Positions 46,285-55,538 of a stretch of 64,000 bases of DNA are shown piece after piece. Location: contig NZ_JACBYW010000006.1 in the NCBI RefSeq assembly GCF_013408175.1, positions 62,001-126,000 on the forward strand. The letters are read 5' to 3'. A model generated the notes under the pieces. It worked only from the letters and a program-made list of their open reading frames with translations, was not told the DNA's origin and made no database searches. The position numbers and the translations under genes are program-made. This stretch comes from Actinopolyspora biskrensis. Lineage in GTDB: Bacteria; Actinomycetota; Actinomycetes; Mycobacteriales; Pseudonocardiaceae. Within the stretch, counting starts at the first letter, position 1. Each line of letters starts with the position of its first letter.

Positions 46285-46464
46285 CGAATTCCCTCCCGTC
46301 CCGTTCGAACGAGTGCTCGCGCCGTCGGTGACACGCGGGGACGGCTTCGCTTCGAGGCATCCGCGTTTCGCGAGGTCGCCACCGGTCATCGACGCACACG
46401 GATCGCGGTGGCACCGCACCGGCGGCCGAACACGGTGCCACCGCCCGCTCCCGTGGGGGCCGGT

Positions 46465-46869
46465 TCATCCGCCGCGTCCGTTCCCCCCTTCGGAGTCCCC
46501 CTCGAACGCGTCGGCTTCCTCCCTGATCAGCCTCATGGTGTCGATACCCACCGGAACTCCCGCGTAGACGGCGCTCTGCAGGGCCACCTCGGCCAGCTCC
46601 TCGACGGTGCAACCGTTGCGCAACGCACCACCGATGTGCAGACGCAGTTCGGCGGGCCGGTTGAGCGCGGCCAGCATGGCGACGTTGAGCAGGCTCCTGG
46701 TCCTGCGATCCACCCCTTCCCTGGACCAAACGGTTCCCCAGGAGAACTCGGTGATCATTTCGAGCAGGGGGCGGGCGGGCTCCCAGCCGCGGAGCATGGT
46801 GTTGACGTACTGATCGCCCAGTACTTCTCGGCGGATCCGATCTCCCGTGGCGAAACGGTCCTCGGACAT
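46465..46869 (-). CDS. Carboxymuconolactone decarboxylase family protein
   Basis: This 134-residue AhpD/CMD-fold protein contains WGTVWSREGVDRRTRSLLNVAMLAAL and LRLHIGGALRNGCTVEELAEVALQ, the typical PcaC pattern with a conserved His. It lacks the CxxC of AhpD, so it is PcaC-like rather than a peroxidase. PcaC decarboxylates 4-carboxymuconolactone, but many paralogues have other roles. It starts 30 bases after the large flavoprotein gene, so it is co-transcribed with it. Confidence 0.85.
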   Translation of the reverse strand: MSEDRFATGDRIRREVLGDQYVNTMLRGWEPARPLLEMITEFSWGTVWSREGVDRRTRSLLNVAMLAALNRPAELRLHIGGALRNGCTVEELAEVALQSAVYAGVPVGIDTMRLIREEADAFEGDSEGGNGRGG

Positions 46870-46899
46870 GTTCTCCCTCTCGTTCTCACTGTCCCGATT

Positions 46900-48846
46900 T
46901 CAGTGCACAGGCGCGGGCCGCGGGCGGGCACCGGCCGGGGAGCGCTCCCGCGCATCCGTCCCGGTGTCGTCGATGCCCAGCACGGAACGGGCGATCGCGT
47001 CCGCGTCGCCGAGGATCACCGAGTCCAGTCCCGGCCGGACCCCGGCCGCGGTGGCCCAGTGCACGCCTTCGGTCGGCACTCCGAACGCGTGCAGACCGGG
47101 GTTCGGTTCTCCGGAGGAGTCCACCAACCGGTAGGGACGCTCCGTGACCTCGAGCCCACCGGTGGTGTGCTCGACACCTCCCGTGTTCAGGACGTGCCGT
47201 CTTCCGGTTCCGGTGTCCAGCAGATATCGGACCAGCGGATCGTCGGATCCGACCACACCGGGATCGGGCAACCTGGCGTCGATCAGCACGTCGCCGGTGT
47301 ACTCCGATCCGCGCACCGCGGAAGCGGATCCGCTGAAGCACCCGCGGGAGTCGGCCGCGGCGCTGAACCCGGGACCGGCGACGGTCACCGTTCCCGACTC
47401 GATCAACGCGATCAGTTCCTCGACGCGGCGGGGCGGCGGACCGATCGAGACGAACGCGTTGAGCGGCGTGTAGAACCGCGCCAAGTGATCGCGGTGGGAA
47501 AGCGCCCGCACTTGACCGTGGTCGACCACCTGGCGCACCTCGTTGCGCAGGTCCCGCATGGCGTCCAGCGCCGCCTTGAGCGGGTTGTCCACATTGCCGT
47601 CGTACGCGTTGTCCAGGTCCTCGCGGAGATGGTCCAGCAGGGCGCACGTGAAGTCATCGGGGGACTCGAAGCTCCGCTCCCCCAGCGGACGCGAGATGCG
47701 TTCCCAGGACCACTCGTCCTCCGCCCCGATGCCGTGCGCACGCAGGAACGGGCGTAATCGGTCCTGCCGGTGCCGCAGCACCGTCTCCAGTCCGCAGGCG
47801 AACACCTCGTGGTCGGCGTGCGGGAACCTCTTGCGCAGCAGCGCGCGGTAGTGGACGAACGCGACCTCGTTGGTGATCAGCGGCCACACCTCCGCTCCGA
47901 AGTCCAGGCCTCCGAGCTCGCGCGCCCGCGAACGCAGCCTCGTGATCGTCTCGGAGGTGAGGAACCGCGGGGTGTGCCTGCCGACCACGCCCTTCTGGTT
48001 CTTGCCCCGCGCGTGGTACGGCACCCCTCGGCGGGAACCGGCCACGATGGTGGGCTCCGCGCCGGACGGGTGGTAGACCAGCCCTTCCCCGGTTCGTTCG
48101 AAACTCCCGCCGCGCCCGCTGGTGAGCAGACTCAGGTAGTCGAAGAAGTTGAGCCCGAGGCCGTTCATCAGCACGGTCTGCTCGGGCCCCACCCGGTCCA
48201 GCCGGACGTCGGCCGGGTTGGCTGGCGGAACGTAGGTCAGCCCGTAGGTGGTCGCGAACGCCTGCAAGTTCCGCTCGCGCTCCCCCAGCCCACCCGGCAG
48301 GTGCCCCAGCGCGAGGACGATCCTGTCCACGGTGACCGCCCTGCCGCGTTGCGCCGGGACGACCACGTACCTGCCGGACTCCACGACCGCCGTGGCCTGA
48401 ACGCGGTCGGTGTAGGTGCGCAATCGGACGTTGCTCGGCAGTCCCGATCGGATACGGTCGAGCACCCAGTGCAGGTACCTGCCGTAGAGGGCACGGCTCG
48501 GGTACTCGTCCGGGGCCAGCCCGGACGCCTCGGCGCGCAGCTCCTCGTCATCGATCTCGACGCTCGCGCCCCGGCTGATCCAGTCGTACAGACTGGGCCC
48601 CGGCACGATCGGACCGTCGCAGCGAACGCTCGGATCGGTGAACAGGGTGATCTGCGAGGCGACCGTGTTCATCAGGAGTCGCCGTGATTGGCTCGGCCGC
48701 CAAACCGAGCCGGCCCCGGGCGACTCAGAGTCGAAAGCGTGCACGACGACCCGCAAGTCGTCCCGGTGGCGGGAATTCTCGGCGATCCTTTCCAGTACGG
48801 ACAGTCCGCGCGGCCCGAGGCCGACGATGGCGATTTCTCTGATCAT
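46900..48846 (-). CDS. Large FAD/NAD(P)-binding protein
   Basis: This 648-residue protein has the FAD-binding fold at the start (IAIVGLGPRGLSVLERIA). Its FAD/NAD(P) pattern resembles lysine/ornithine N-monooxygenase relatives and the NAD_binding_9 family: NTVASQITLFTDPS, VLALGHLPG, and late motifs VLNTGGVEHTTGG and AFGVPTEGVHWATA. The long middle (residues 230-450) is helical. The reaction is unknown. Its neighbours are a nitronate monooxygenase and a CMD-fold protein, which hints at N-oxygenated or nitro substrates (inference). ATG at 48846 follows AGGAGAGG. Confidence 0.75.
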   Translation of the reverse strand: MIREIAIVGLGPRGLSVLERIAENSRHRDDLRVVVHAFDSESPGAGSVWRPSQSRRLLMNTVASQITLFTDPSVRCDGPIVPGPSLYDWISRGASVEIDDEELRAEASGLAPDEYPSRALYGRYLHWVLDRIRSGLPSNVRLRTYTDRVQATAVVESGRYVVVPAQRGRAVTVDRIVLALGHLPGGLGERERNLQAFATTYGLTYVPPANPADVRLDRVGPEQTVLMNGLGLNFFDYLSLLTSGRGGSFERTGEGLVYHPSGAEPTIVAGSRRGVPYHARGKNQKGVVGRHTPRFLTSETITRLRSRARELGGLDFGAEVWPLITNEVAFVHYRALLRKRFPHADHEVFACGLETVLRHRQDRLRPFLRAHGIGAEDEWSWERISRPLGERSFESPDDFTCALLDHLREDLDNAYDGNVDNPLKAALDAMRDLRNEVRQVVDHGQVRALSHRDHLARFYTPLNAFVSIGPPPRRVEELIALIESGTVTVAGPGFSAAADSRGCFSGSASAVRGSEYTGDVLIDARLPDPGVVGSDDPLVRYLLDTGTGRRHVLNTGGVEHTTGGLEVTERPYRLVDSSGEPNPGLHAFGVPTEGVHWATAAGVRPGLDSVILGDADAIARSVLGIDDTGTDARERSPAGARPRPAPVH

Positions 48847-49044
48847 GGTTCCTCTCCTCGCGATGAGGATTCCTCGGACAGATCGTCTGAGCGGGTTTCA
48901 CCGGCACGGCACGGCTGTGCCCGGTTCGGAGACTCGTCGAATTCGTCGGTCGCCGGGAACGAACACTTCGCGGGGGCACGGATTCCCGGCACCGGGGCTC
49001 GGAGGGCGGCGTCCGGGAACGAAGTTCCCGCAGCGGCACGGGAA

Positions 49045-50082
49045 TCACCGCATTTCCCGACGCGCCTCCTCCCACAGACCGGTGACGATGTGCGCGGCAG
49101 GTTCGGAACTCGCGGAGCGGTAACCGGTGCCCGCCCACAGCGCCAGTCCGTCCTGATCGGCCTGCGCCGCCGCTCCGGCACGCAGCGGTTTGGTGAGCTG
49201 GTTGACCCCCGGGTAGGCGGCAGGTGCGGTGGCGTCGTGCTCGTCGATGAACCGGTTGCGCAGCCCCCGGGCGTTCCGGCCGGAGAAGGCGCGGGTCACC
49301 GCCGTCTCGGTGAAGCGCGGGTCGGCCAGCGCGTCCTTGTGCGGCTGTGCGGCACCGGACTCGGGACAGCGCAGGAAGGCGGTCCCGAGCTGGACCGCCG
49401 TGGCCCCCGCGCGCAGGGCGCGCGCCACGTCCGCTCCGCCGTGACAACCGCCCGCGGCGATCAGCGGGAGAGCGATGTGCGCACGGACCCGCTCCAGCAG
49501 CTCGAACGTGCTCACCCCGTCGTCGGGGGCCTCCACGTCGTAGGTGGCGCGGTGACCACCGGCCTCGCTGCCCTGCACGGCCAACACGTCCACGCCGCGC
49601 CGCTCGGCGATCCGAGCCTCCTCGAGAGTGGTCACGCTGGCCACGACGAGGGTGTTCACCCCGTGCAGCCTGGAGACGACCTCCTCCGGAGGAGGGCCGA
49701 AGGTGAAGGACACCATCGCGACCGGATCGCGTTCCAGCAGGTCCACCTTCTCCTCGAAGCGGTCGCGGTCGGCCGGATCCGTCTCGGGCGTCGTCGCCCC
49801 GTAGCGTTCGGCCTCACCTTCGAGCTCGGCCCGGTAGGCGGCAACCGCGTCCGGTTTGTCCTGCGGCTTGCTCGGCACGAACAGGTTCACCCCGAAGTTC
49901 GTCACCCGCTGCGCTCGAACCTCGGCGAACTGCTTCTCCAAGGCCTCCGGAGTCTTGTAACCGGCGGCGAGAAAGCCGGTGCCGCCTGCTCCGGCCACGG
50001 CAGCCACGAGGGCTGGAGTGGAGGGGCCGCCCGCCATCGGGGCGGCGATGACGGGGACTTCCAGTTCGGAAAGGGTGAACAC
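49045..50082 (-). CDS. Nitronate monooxygenase family protein
   Basis: This 345-residue FMN TIM-barrel protein has APMAGGPSTPALVAAVAGAGG at the start, VNLFVPS, then FTFGPPP and VQGSEAGGHRA, which carries the class I catalytic His. The FMN phosphate loop AAGGCHGGADVARAL follows. Class I nitronate monooxygenases oxidise alkyl nitronates to carbonyls and nitrite, protecting against propionate 3-nitronate. It starts 36 bases after the MFS gene on the same strand. Confidence 0.88.
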   Translation of the reverse strand: MFTLSELEVPVIAAPMAGGPSTPALVAAVAGAGGTGFLAAGYKTPEALEKQFAEVRAQRVTNFGVNLFVPSKPQDKPDAVAAYRAELEGEAERYGATTPETDPADRDRFEEKVDLLERDPVAMVSFTFGPPPEEVVSRLHGVNTLVVASVTTLEEARIAERRGVDVLAVQGSEAGGHRATYDVEAPDDGVSTFELLERVRAHIALPLIAAGGCHGGADVARALRAGATAVQLGTAFLRCPESGAAQPHKDALADPRFTETAVTRAFSGRNARGLRNRFIDEHDATAPAAYPGVNQLTKPLRAGAAAQADQDGLALWAGTGYRSASSEPAAHIVTGLWEEARREMR

Positions 50083-50118
50083 CGCGCGAACTCCTGTTCG
50101 TCTGTCGGGGTCGTCGTT

Positions 50119-51351
50119 TCAGCTGTCCCGGACGCTGCCCGGGGTCGTTCCGGGGCGTGTTTCCCAGGACGTCAATCGCAGCGCCAGCACCACCAGCGCG
50201 CCGCCGAGCAGCACCGCACCGCCGATGAGCAGCGCGGGCCGGTAACCGGCCGCCAGAGTCGGTTGCACGGCCAGCGGTCCCGCGATCTGCCCGAGACCGT
50301 AGGCCGAGGTGAGGGCCGCCGCCGCTCGCGGCACGCGCAGCGCGGCTCCGGAGGCCAGTGCCAGGGTCGTGATCCCCATGAAGGTGCCGCCGAAGACGAC
50401 GGCCGCGAGGATCACCGCCACGGGGTTTCCGGTGAGCCCCGGCAACGCGACCGCGACGGTCTGCAGCAGCAGGGCGGCCACGAGCAGCGTCGGCGTGGAG
50501 AACCCCCTGGAGAGTCGTGACCACAGCACGCAGGAGGGGACGGCGGCCAGCCCGACCAGCACCCACGCGCCGTTGCCCAGCCAGCTCAGGTCGGCGTCGG
50601 CGAGCGCGGCCACCAGGAAGGTCGCCGCGATGATGTATCCGACCCCTTCGAGGAAGTAGCCGAGCAGCAGCAGCCCGAACGCTCTGGCACGGCCCGGGAC
50701 GACGTCCTCCGATGCTTCTGCCGTGCTCGAAGGCGGCGTGGCCCTGTCCAGCAACGTCCACACCGGGGCACCGAGCAGAGCGGCCAGCACCGCGCACACC
50801 AGCCAGGAGACGCCCCACGAGGAGGTCGACCCGAGCAACAGCACGGCTCCCCCGGAAAGCGTGATGCCCAGGCCCACACCTCCGTAAGCCCACCCGGAGA
50901 GGTGCGGATTGCGTCGCAACGTGCGCAGTACCGCCTGGGCCGAGACGACGAAGATGACGGCGCTGGCCACACCGGCGAGGAACCGCAGCACCATCCAAAC
51001 CGGAGGATCGGTGCTCAGCGGCATCGCCGCGATGGAAGCGACGAGCACCAGGAGCCAACACCTGAGGAATCCCCCGGAAAGAGCCAGCGCCGGGAACACG
51101 ATGAGCAGCAGAGCGCCCACGAGGTAACCAACGTAGTTGGCCGTGGCGATCCAGGCCCCCGCGTCGGCGGTCAGGCTCGCCTGCCGTTCCATGAGCGGCA
51201 GGATCGGGGTGTACGCGAAGCGCCCCACTCCCATGGCCGCCGCGAGAGCCAGCGCGCCGCGCCACAGGATTCCGCGCTCGTCCGCCAAAACGGACGAACC
51301 GGATGCGGTCGAACCGGAAACGGTCATGGACGGCATTCTTCCAGGAGCCAC
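50119..51351 (-). CDS. MFS transporter, YbfB/YjiJ-like
   Basis: This 410-residue permease has 12 hydrophobic segments. Helix 1 contains AAAMGVGRFAYTPILPLM, which is typical of the YbfB/YjiJ family. A loop 2-3 acidic/Arg motif is not prominent. The substrate is unknown. As first gene of the nitronate monooxygenase row it may export or import the compound those enzymes handle. ATG at 51351 is preceded by GGAAGAATG-like sequence, so its ribosome site is modest. Confidence 0.82.
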   Translation of the reverse strand: MAPGRMPSMTVSGSTASGSSVLADERGILWRGALALAAAMGVGRFAYTPILPLMERQASLTADAGAWIATANYVGYLVGALLLIVFPALALSGGFLRCWLLVLVASIAAMPLSTDPPVWMVLRFLAGVASAVIFVVSAQAVLRTLRRNPHLSGWAYGGVGLGITLSGGAVLLLGSTSSWGVSWLVCAVLAALLGAPVWTLLDRATPPSSTAEASEDVVPGRARAFGLLLLGYFLEGVGYIIAATFLVAALADADLSWLGNGAWVLVGLAAVPSCVLWSRLSRGFSTPTLLVAALLLQTVAVALPGLTGNPVAVILAAVVFGGTFMGITTLALASGAALRVPRAAAALTSAYGLGQIAGPLAVQPTLAAGYRPALLIGGAVLLGGALVVLALRLTSWETRPGTTPGSVRDS

Positions 51352-52196
51352 ATGAAACTCCCGATCCTCGACAAGTGATTTACACGTCCCGCTGCAGCCG
51401 CGACCGACGAACGATTTTCATCCGGACGATCACGGCAGGATCAACCCTCACAAAGCCCCCATCCCCACGCAACAGGAACAGGAATGATGTGCAGCACACG
51501 AATCGATCCCGAATCAACACGGCGGTGGTCAGCACCAGGACCACCGAACCACGCCCGAATCAATTGACGAAAAATTCACCCCGAATAAAGGACGTGTACA
51601 CCACTCGCGGACTCGCCTCGCACACGGACACGAAACGCACACGGAAAGCACGGCGCCGCGCTACGCCGATCGAGTGTAAACCGTTCTTCCTGCCGCGGAA
51701 GAGCGAGAGGCGGACCCGGCGGCACGATCTCAGGAGGTTTTCTCTGGCTCGGCGCGGTTTCGGTCTTCGCGCTTTCCCGGACGCTCGGGACAATCGGCGC
51801 ACCGCCGGCGGTGCCCCTCGACGGATCCTGGTTCATCAGCGTCATCACCAGCACCCAGCCCCTCTCCCGTGAACCGGTTCCGTTTCTCGCACCGCGAGGA
51901 GGTGATCTCGCCCGGCTGGCGAACGGCCGAGGCCACCTCGGGGGTCCGGTTCCGAAGCGGGGGTTCTCACGCTGACCGTCCAGGGTCCACTTCGGTAGCC
52001 CCCTCCTCAGCACTCCACCCGTGGACATCCCCACCACGTGTGCGCTGTCGATCCCCAACGCATCCAGCACGGCCACGCTGCCACGTCCACAGTGTTGGAA
52101 CGTGCGACGGCAGCGAAGCGCGGAACCCCCGCTCAGCTCGTACGATCCGAGGAGCAGCCCAGTGCGAAGCCGGCACCGCCGTCGGAGGGAGCTGGT
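51352..52196. other. Gene-poor region with lower GC
   Basis: About 845 bases without a supported gene. GC is lower than its surroundings between 51400 and 51600 (runs such as GAAAAATTC). Translations are Arg-rich and have no known domain. A short alpha/beta hydrolase-like stretch is found near 52000-52085 on the minus strand. The end of the region carries the ribosome site of the sugar porter gene. Confidence 0.5.
52003..52083 (-). pseudogene. Alpha/beta hydrolase remnant (nucleophile-elbow fragment)
   Basis: On the minus strand the sequence reads VAVLDALGIDSAHVVGMSTGG, the nucleophile-elbow helix and strand of alpha/beta hydrolases (VGxSxGG). It is not followed by the usual downstream domain; the next residues are unrelated. 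This looks like the decayed remnant of a hydrolase gene next to the low-GC region. It could be a chance match, as only one motif is seen. Confidence 0.35.
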
Positions 52197-53603
52197 ATGA
52201 CGAGTGGCACCGCACGCGAGAGCAGCGACCTCCGACGCACCCGCGGAAGTGGTCTCGTCATCGGCGCGTCGATCATCGCGGCGTTCGGCGGGTTGCTGTT
52301 CGGCTACGACACCGGCGTCATCTCCGCTGCCATCCTCTACATCCGGCCGGAATTCGGGTTCGGCGACTCCACGCAGGAGGTCGTGGTCTCCTCGCTGCTC
52401 GTCGGCGCGGTCGCCGGTGTGATCGTCGGCGGCCCCGTGTCCGACCGCGCGGGCCGCCGCAACACACTCATCGCCGTGACCGTGCTGTTCGCGCTGGCCA
52501 CGTTGGGCTGCGCGCTGACGCCGAACGTGGGGGTACTGGTTCTCGCCCGTGGTCTCCTCGGAGTGGCGATCGGGGTCTCCTCGCTCGTCGTTCCCGGCTA
52601 CATCGCCGAGATGGCACCTCCGCACCGGCGCGGCACGCTCGTGTCCCTGCACCAGTTCATGGTCACCGTCGGCATCCTCGTCTCGTACCTCGTCGGCTAC
52701 GGCCTGTCCTCCACAGGAGCGTGGCGATGGATGCTCGGCGTGGCCGTGCTGCCCGCCGCGGTCATGTTCCTCGGGTTGCTGCGACTGCCGGAGAGCCCGC
52801 GCTGGCTGCTCACCCACGGCCGCCACGAGGAGGCCCGCCACGTGCTCTCCCGCACCCGGCCGCCGGAGCACGTCGACTCCGAACTCGCCGAGATCCGCGA
52901 CACGGTGCGGGCCGAAGGGCACATCACCTACCGCGAACTGCTCGGACCGCGCTATCGCCGGTGGATCTCCGTCGGTGTCGTGGCCGCGGGCAGCAGCCAG
53001 CTCGTCGGGGTGAACGCGATCATCTACTACGCGCCCACGATCCTCACCGACGCCGGATTCGGCGACTCCGGTGCGATCCTGGCCTCGGTCGGCATCGGCA
53101 CGCTCAACGTGCTGTTCACGGTATTCGCGCTGGTGTTCATCGACCGCCTCGGACGGCGCCCGCTCATCCTCGGCGGCACGGTCGTGATCATCGCGGCCCT
53201 GGCCTTCATCGGGCTGCTTTTCACCCAACCGGTGCAGGGCACGGTCTCCGTGCTGCTCATAGCCGCCCTGATCGTCTACCAGTCGGCGTTCGCCTGCAGC
53301 CTCGGCATCGCGATCTGGCTGGTCAACAGCGAGATCTTCCCGAACAGCGTGCGCGGCAAGGCGGGCTCGTTCGGCATCGTCTCGCACTGGGCGCTGAACT
53401 TCCTCGTGTCCGTCTCGGTGCTGACCCTCATCGGCCTGTTCGGCGGTCCCTCCGGTGTCTTCTGGCTCTACGGCGTGCTCGGCCTGTTCGGGTTGATCTA
53501 CCTCTACCGCTGGCTGCCGGAGACCAAGAACCGCACTCTCGAGGACATCGAAGCCGAGCTCACCAGCCGCACCGAGCGGCGGCGAACCCGCCGCGAGATG
53601 TGA
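52197..53603 (+). CDS. Sugar porter family MFS transporter
   Basis: This 468-residue permease has 12 hydrophobic segments and sugar porter signatures. Helix 1 carries FGYDTGVIS, the loop 2-3 motif is SDRAGRRN, PESPRWLL follows helix 6, and RLGRRP lies in loop 8-9. The end PETKNRTLEDIEAEL is typical of the XylE/GLUT-type family. It should import a hexose or pentose with protons. ATG at 52197 follows GGAGGGAGCTGGT. No sugar catabolic gene lies beside it. Confidence 0.9.
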   Translation: MTSGTARESSDLRRTRGSGLVIGASIIAAFGGLLFGYDTGVISAAILYIRPEFGFGDSTQEVVVSSLLVGAVAGVIVGGPVSDRAGRRNTLIAVTVLFALATLGCALTPNVGVLVLARGLLGVAIGVSSLVVPGYIAEMAPPHRRGTLVSLHQFMVTVGILVSYLVGYGLSSTGAWRWMLGVAVLPAAVMFLGLLRLPESPRWLLTHGRHEEARHVLSRTRPPEHVDSELAEIRDTVRAEGHITYRELLGPRYRRWISVGVVAAGSSQLVGVNAIIYYAPTILTDAGFGDSGAILASVGIGTLNVLFTVFALVFIDRLGRRPLILGGTVVIIAALAFIGLLFTQPVQGTVSVLLIAALIVYQSAFACSLGIAIWLVNSEIFPNSVRGKAGSFGIVSHWALNFLVSVSVLTLIGLFGGPSGVFWLYGVLGLFGLIYLYRWLPETKNRTLEDIEAELTSRTERRRTRREM

Positions 53604-54557
53604 CACGGCGGCTGCGCTCCTCCCCTCCCGGGCGCCGAGCAGGGCCGCACCCAGCGGCGAGCCGGGGGAGCAGGAGGAGTGCGCAATCAGGTGTCCGCGG
53701 AGATCCTTCCGCAGCGCTCTGGCGGAGGGACGGTAGCAGCTTCGGCATCAGCTGCCGACAAAAGCGGAATCCACTGCCGAAAACACTTCTGCGCCGGGTG
53801 GAACCGAAACGGGACCCCGAGGCACCGAAGAAGTTCTCGCGGCCTCAGCCGACAAAGCTCCTGCGCTACGGCGCGCTCGGATCGGAATGCTCCACCATCG
53901 CGGATCCGCCCCTGCGCGCGGGGGCGCGGTTGAAGACCACTCTCAACCGAAACCCGCTCGAACATGAATTCGCGTCTTGGCCCGTGGAGACTGCGATCAG
54001 GTGGTACGGCCAATAGAACAAGCGCCATCAACGCGCGGCTGCCTCGAATGTCGACCGCCGAGACGGCCACTGACAGCAGGAGGCCGGAGAGCTCGGTGGT
54101 GCCGTGGATGTCCGGATCAGCCCTCCCCGGACCAATCGGGGTCGACCCGGTCAGCACTCCCCTTCCGGACACGAGCGGCGACCACTTTTCGGTCGGCCAA
54201 CGTCACCTTCTTCCCGACTCGGGAAACTCGAACATATATCAAAATTATCGCCACCGACTCCACGAGCCCTCATGACGACCTCACCGGAATCAACACCCCA
54301 TCTCACGCTCAGGTGTTACCTCGAACGCCGAAGCACTGCGCAGCGAAAACAATAAAAAGCGGACACCGAAACCCGGCCGTTCCAGCCATGCCGAACAGCA
54401 GAAATCCGAATACTACTCAAAGTGATCCAAAAAGGGACACCATCGCCGCACCCCTGTCACTCGGAACCAGTATGGCCCAGCCGAAAAAATCCGAATACAT
54501 TGGACCACGGAGTTCCTCCACGCAGAAAAACCCAAAACGAACAAGGAGCACGAAGAG
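53604..54557. other. Intergenic region, gene-poor and partly lower GC
   Basis: About 950 bases without a recognisable gene. Both strands give only Arg/Ser-rich translations lacking known domains. From about 54200 on, composition drops towards AT-rich (runs such as GAAAACAATAAAAAG), leading into the atypical gene at 54558. Confidence 0.5.
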
Positions 54558-54944
54558 TTGCCGTACCCCACCGTCAGAACCGGAAAAATCGTATTCGAGC
54601 GCCACAAGGGCGGAGTGAACAAGGAATCCGCTACCATAAAGTTCGACAACAAAATAATAAGCGCCGCGACTTTTATCCAAGGAGTCGACGTAAAGTTCGT
54701 CGAAGAGGACGGAAGAAAGAAGGAGCGCCCGTTCCACCGCCTGCACTACAAAATAGCGAAAACAGAGATCTCATCGAGCGAAGGAGGTGGAGGCTGGGTA
54801 CCCGACAAACTGTCGAGAGAAGTGACCGTGACAGCCGAACTCGGTCTTCGCGACGCCTCTCTGGACTGGGACGACTACTACGAAGGAACAATTTACGTCG
54901 CGGTCCTCGCTCTGGAACATCCGACGAGAGACGGCTACGAGTAA
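54558..54944 (+). CDS. Orphan hypothetical protein in a low-GC stretch
   Basis: This 128-residue protein starts with TTG, nine bases after AAGGAG. It is rich in beta-strand-like alternation (TGKIVFERHKGG, TIKFDNKIISAATFIQGVDVKFVEEDG, LHYKIAKTEIS, TVTAELGL, GTIYVAVLALEH) with Lys and Glu, unlike the Arg/Ala-rich proteins around it. Codon third positions hold many A and T. No signal peptide is seen. I do not recognise the family; a beta-sandwich is likely. The base composition suggests recent transfer. Confidence 0.6.
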   Translation: MPYPTVRTGKIVFERHKGGVNKESATIKFDNKIISAATFIQGVDVKFVEEDGRKKERPFHRLHYKIAKTEISSSEGGGGWVPDKLSREVTVTAELGLRDASLDWDDYYEGTIYVAVLALEHPTRDGYE

Positions 54945-55264
54945 CTCGCGCATCGCACGTGAGTCGAGTTCATACCTGACTCGATCCGATCCGGTCAAAT
55001 CATAAACATGGCCGTGAATCCCCGTAGTGGTGGCGTGCGGGACACGCCATCGTGCCCCGCACGCTGCCACACGGCAGAGGACGGCTGGTCCCGTCCTGAT
55101 CAGAGGCTCGGCCCTGACCCGGGTCCCGGTGACGCCCGACGAAGGTCCGGTCAGTGCCTGCTCCACGACCTCCCCGTGCGAACGAACGCCACCCGACCAC
55201 CGGTCGCTGACTGCGGAGCACTGGATCCGAGACGACGGACGCCGCGCTCAAACCGAGTGCGAGG
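54945..55264. other. Intergenic region before tRNA-Ala copy 1
   Basis: About 320 bases with no gene seen. GC returns to the normal level. Translations are short and without known domains. The terminator and tRNA follow. Confidence 0.45.
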
Positions 55265-55306
55265 CTCGAAAAAGCAGCGGGCTCACCCGACAAGGTGAAC
55301 CCGCTG
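55265..55306 (-). terminator. Intrinsic terminator of tRNA-Ala copy 1
   Basis: A 13-base stem (CAGCGGGTTCACC with its complement, one G-U pair) and a six-base loop are followed in the minus direction by CTTTTTCGAG. This lies just after the tRNA. Confidence 0.85.
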
Positions 55307-55317
55307 ATCGTCGAGGG

Positions 55318-55390
55318 TGGAGCTGACGGGACTCGAACCCGTGACCCCCTGACTGCCAGTCAGGTGCGCTACCAACTGCGCCACAGCCCC
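55318..55390 (-). tRNA. tRNA-Ala, anticodon GGC (copy 1)
   Basis: 73 bases on the minus strand fold as a cloverleaf. The acceptor GGGGCTG pairs with CAGCTCC including the G3-U70 alanine identity pair. The anticodon loop CTGGCAG gives GGC, and the T arm is GTTCGAGTC. No CCA is encoded. Identical to the copy at 58015-58087. A terminator with a T run follows. Confidence 0.97.
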
Positions 55391-55538
55391 GTTTTCCCTT
55401 GGCCCGGGACGCTCGGCTCGCCGTCACCGCTCATCCCTCGCGTGAACACGATACACAGCCCGCGCGCGAGCCGTTCGGGGGGCCCGCCCAAGCGGATGCC
55501 CGGGCCGCCGGTGGCGACCCGGGCACGGCGCGCTCACA

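Noticed and set aside
51576-53606. Long minus-strand frame over the sugar porter
   Set aside because: Most of it is a shadow of the porter gene; only the short hydrolase-like stretch near 52003-52083 was kept as a weak pseudogene.
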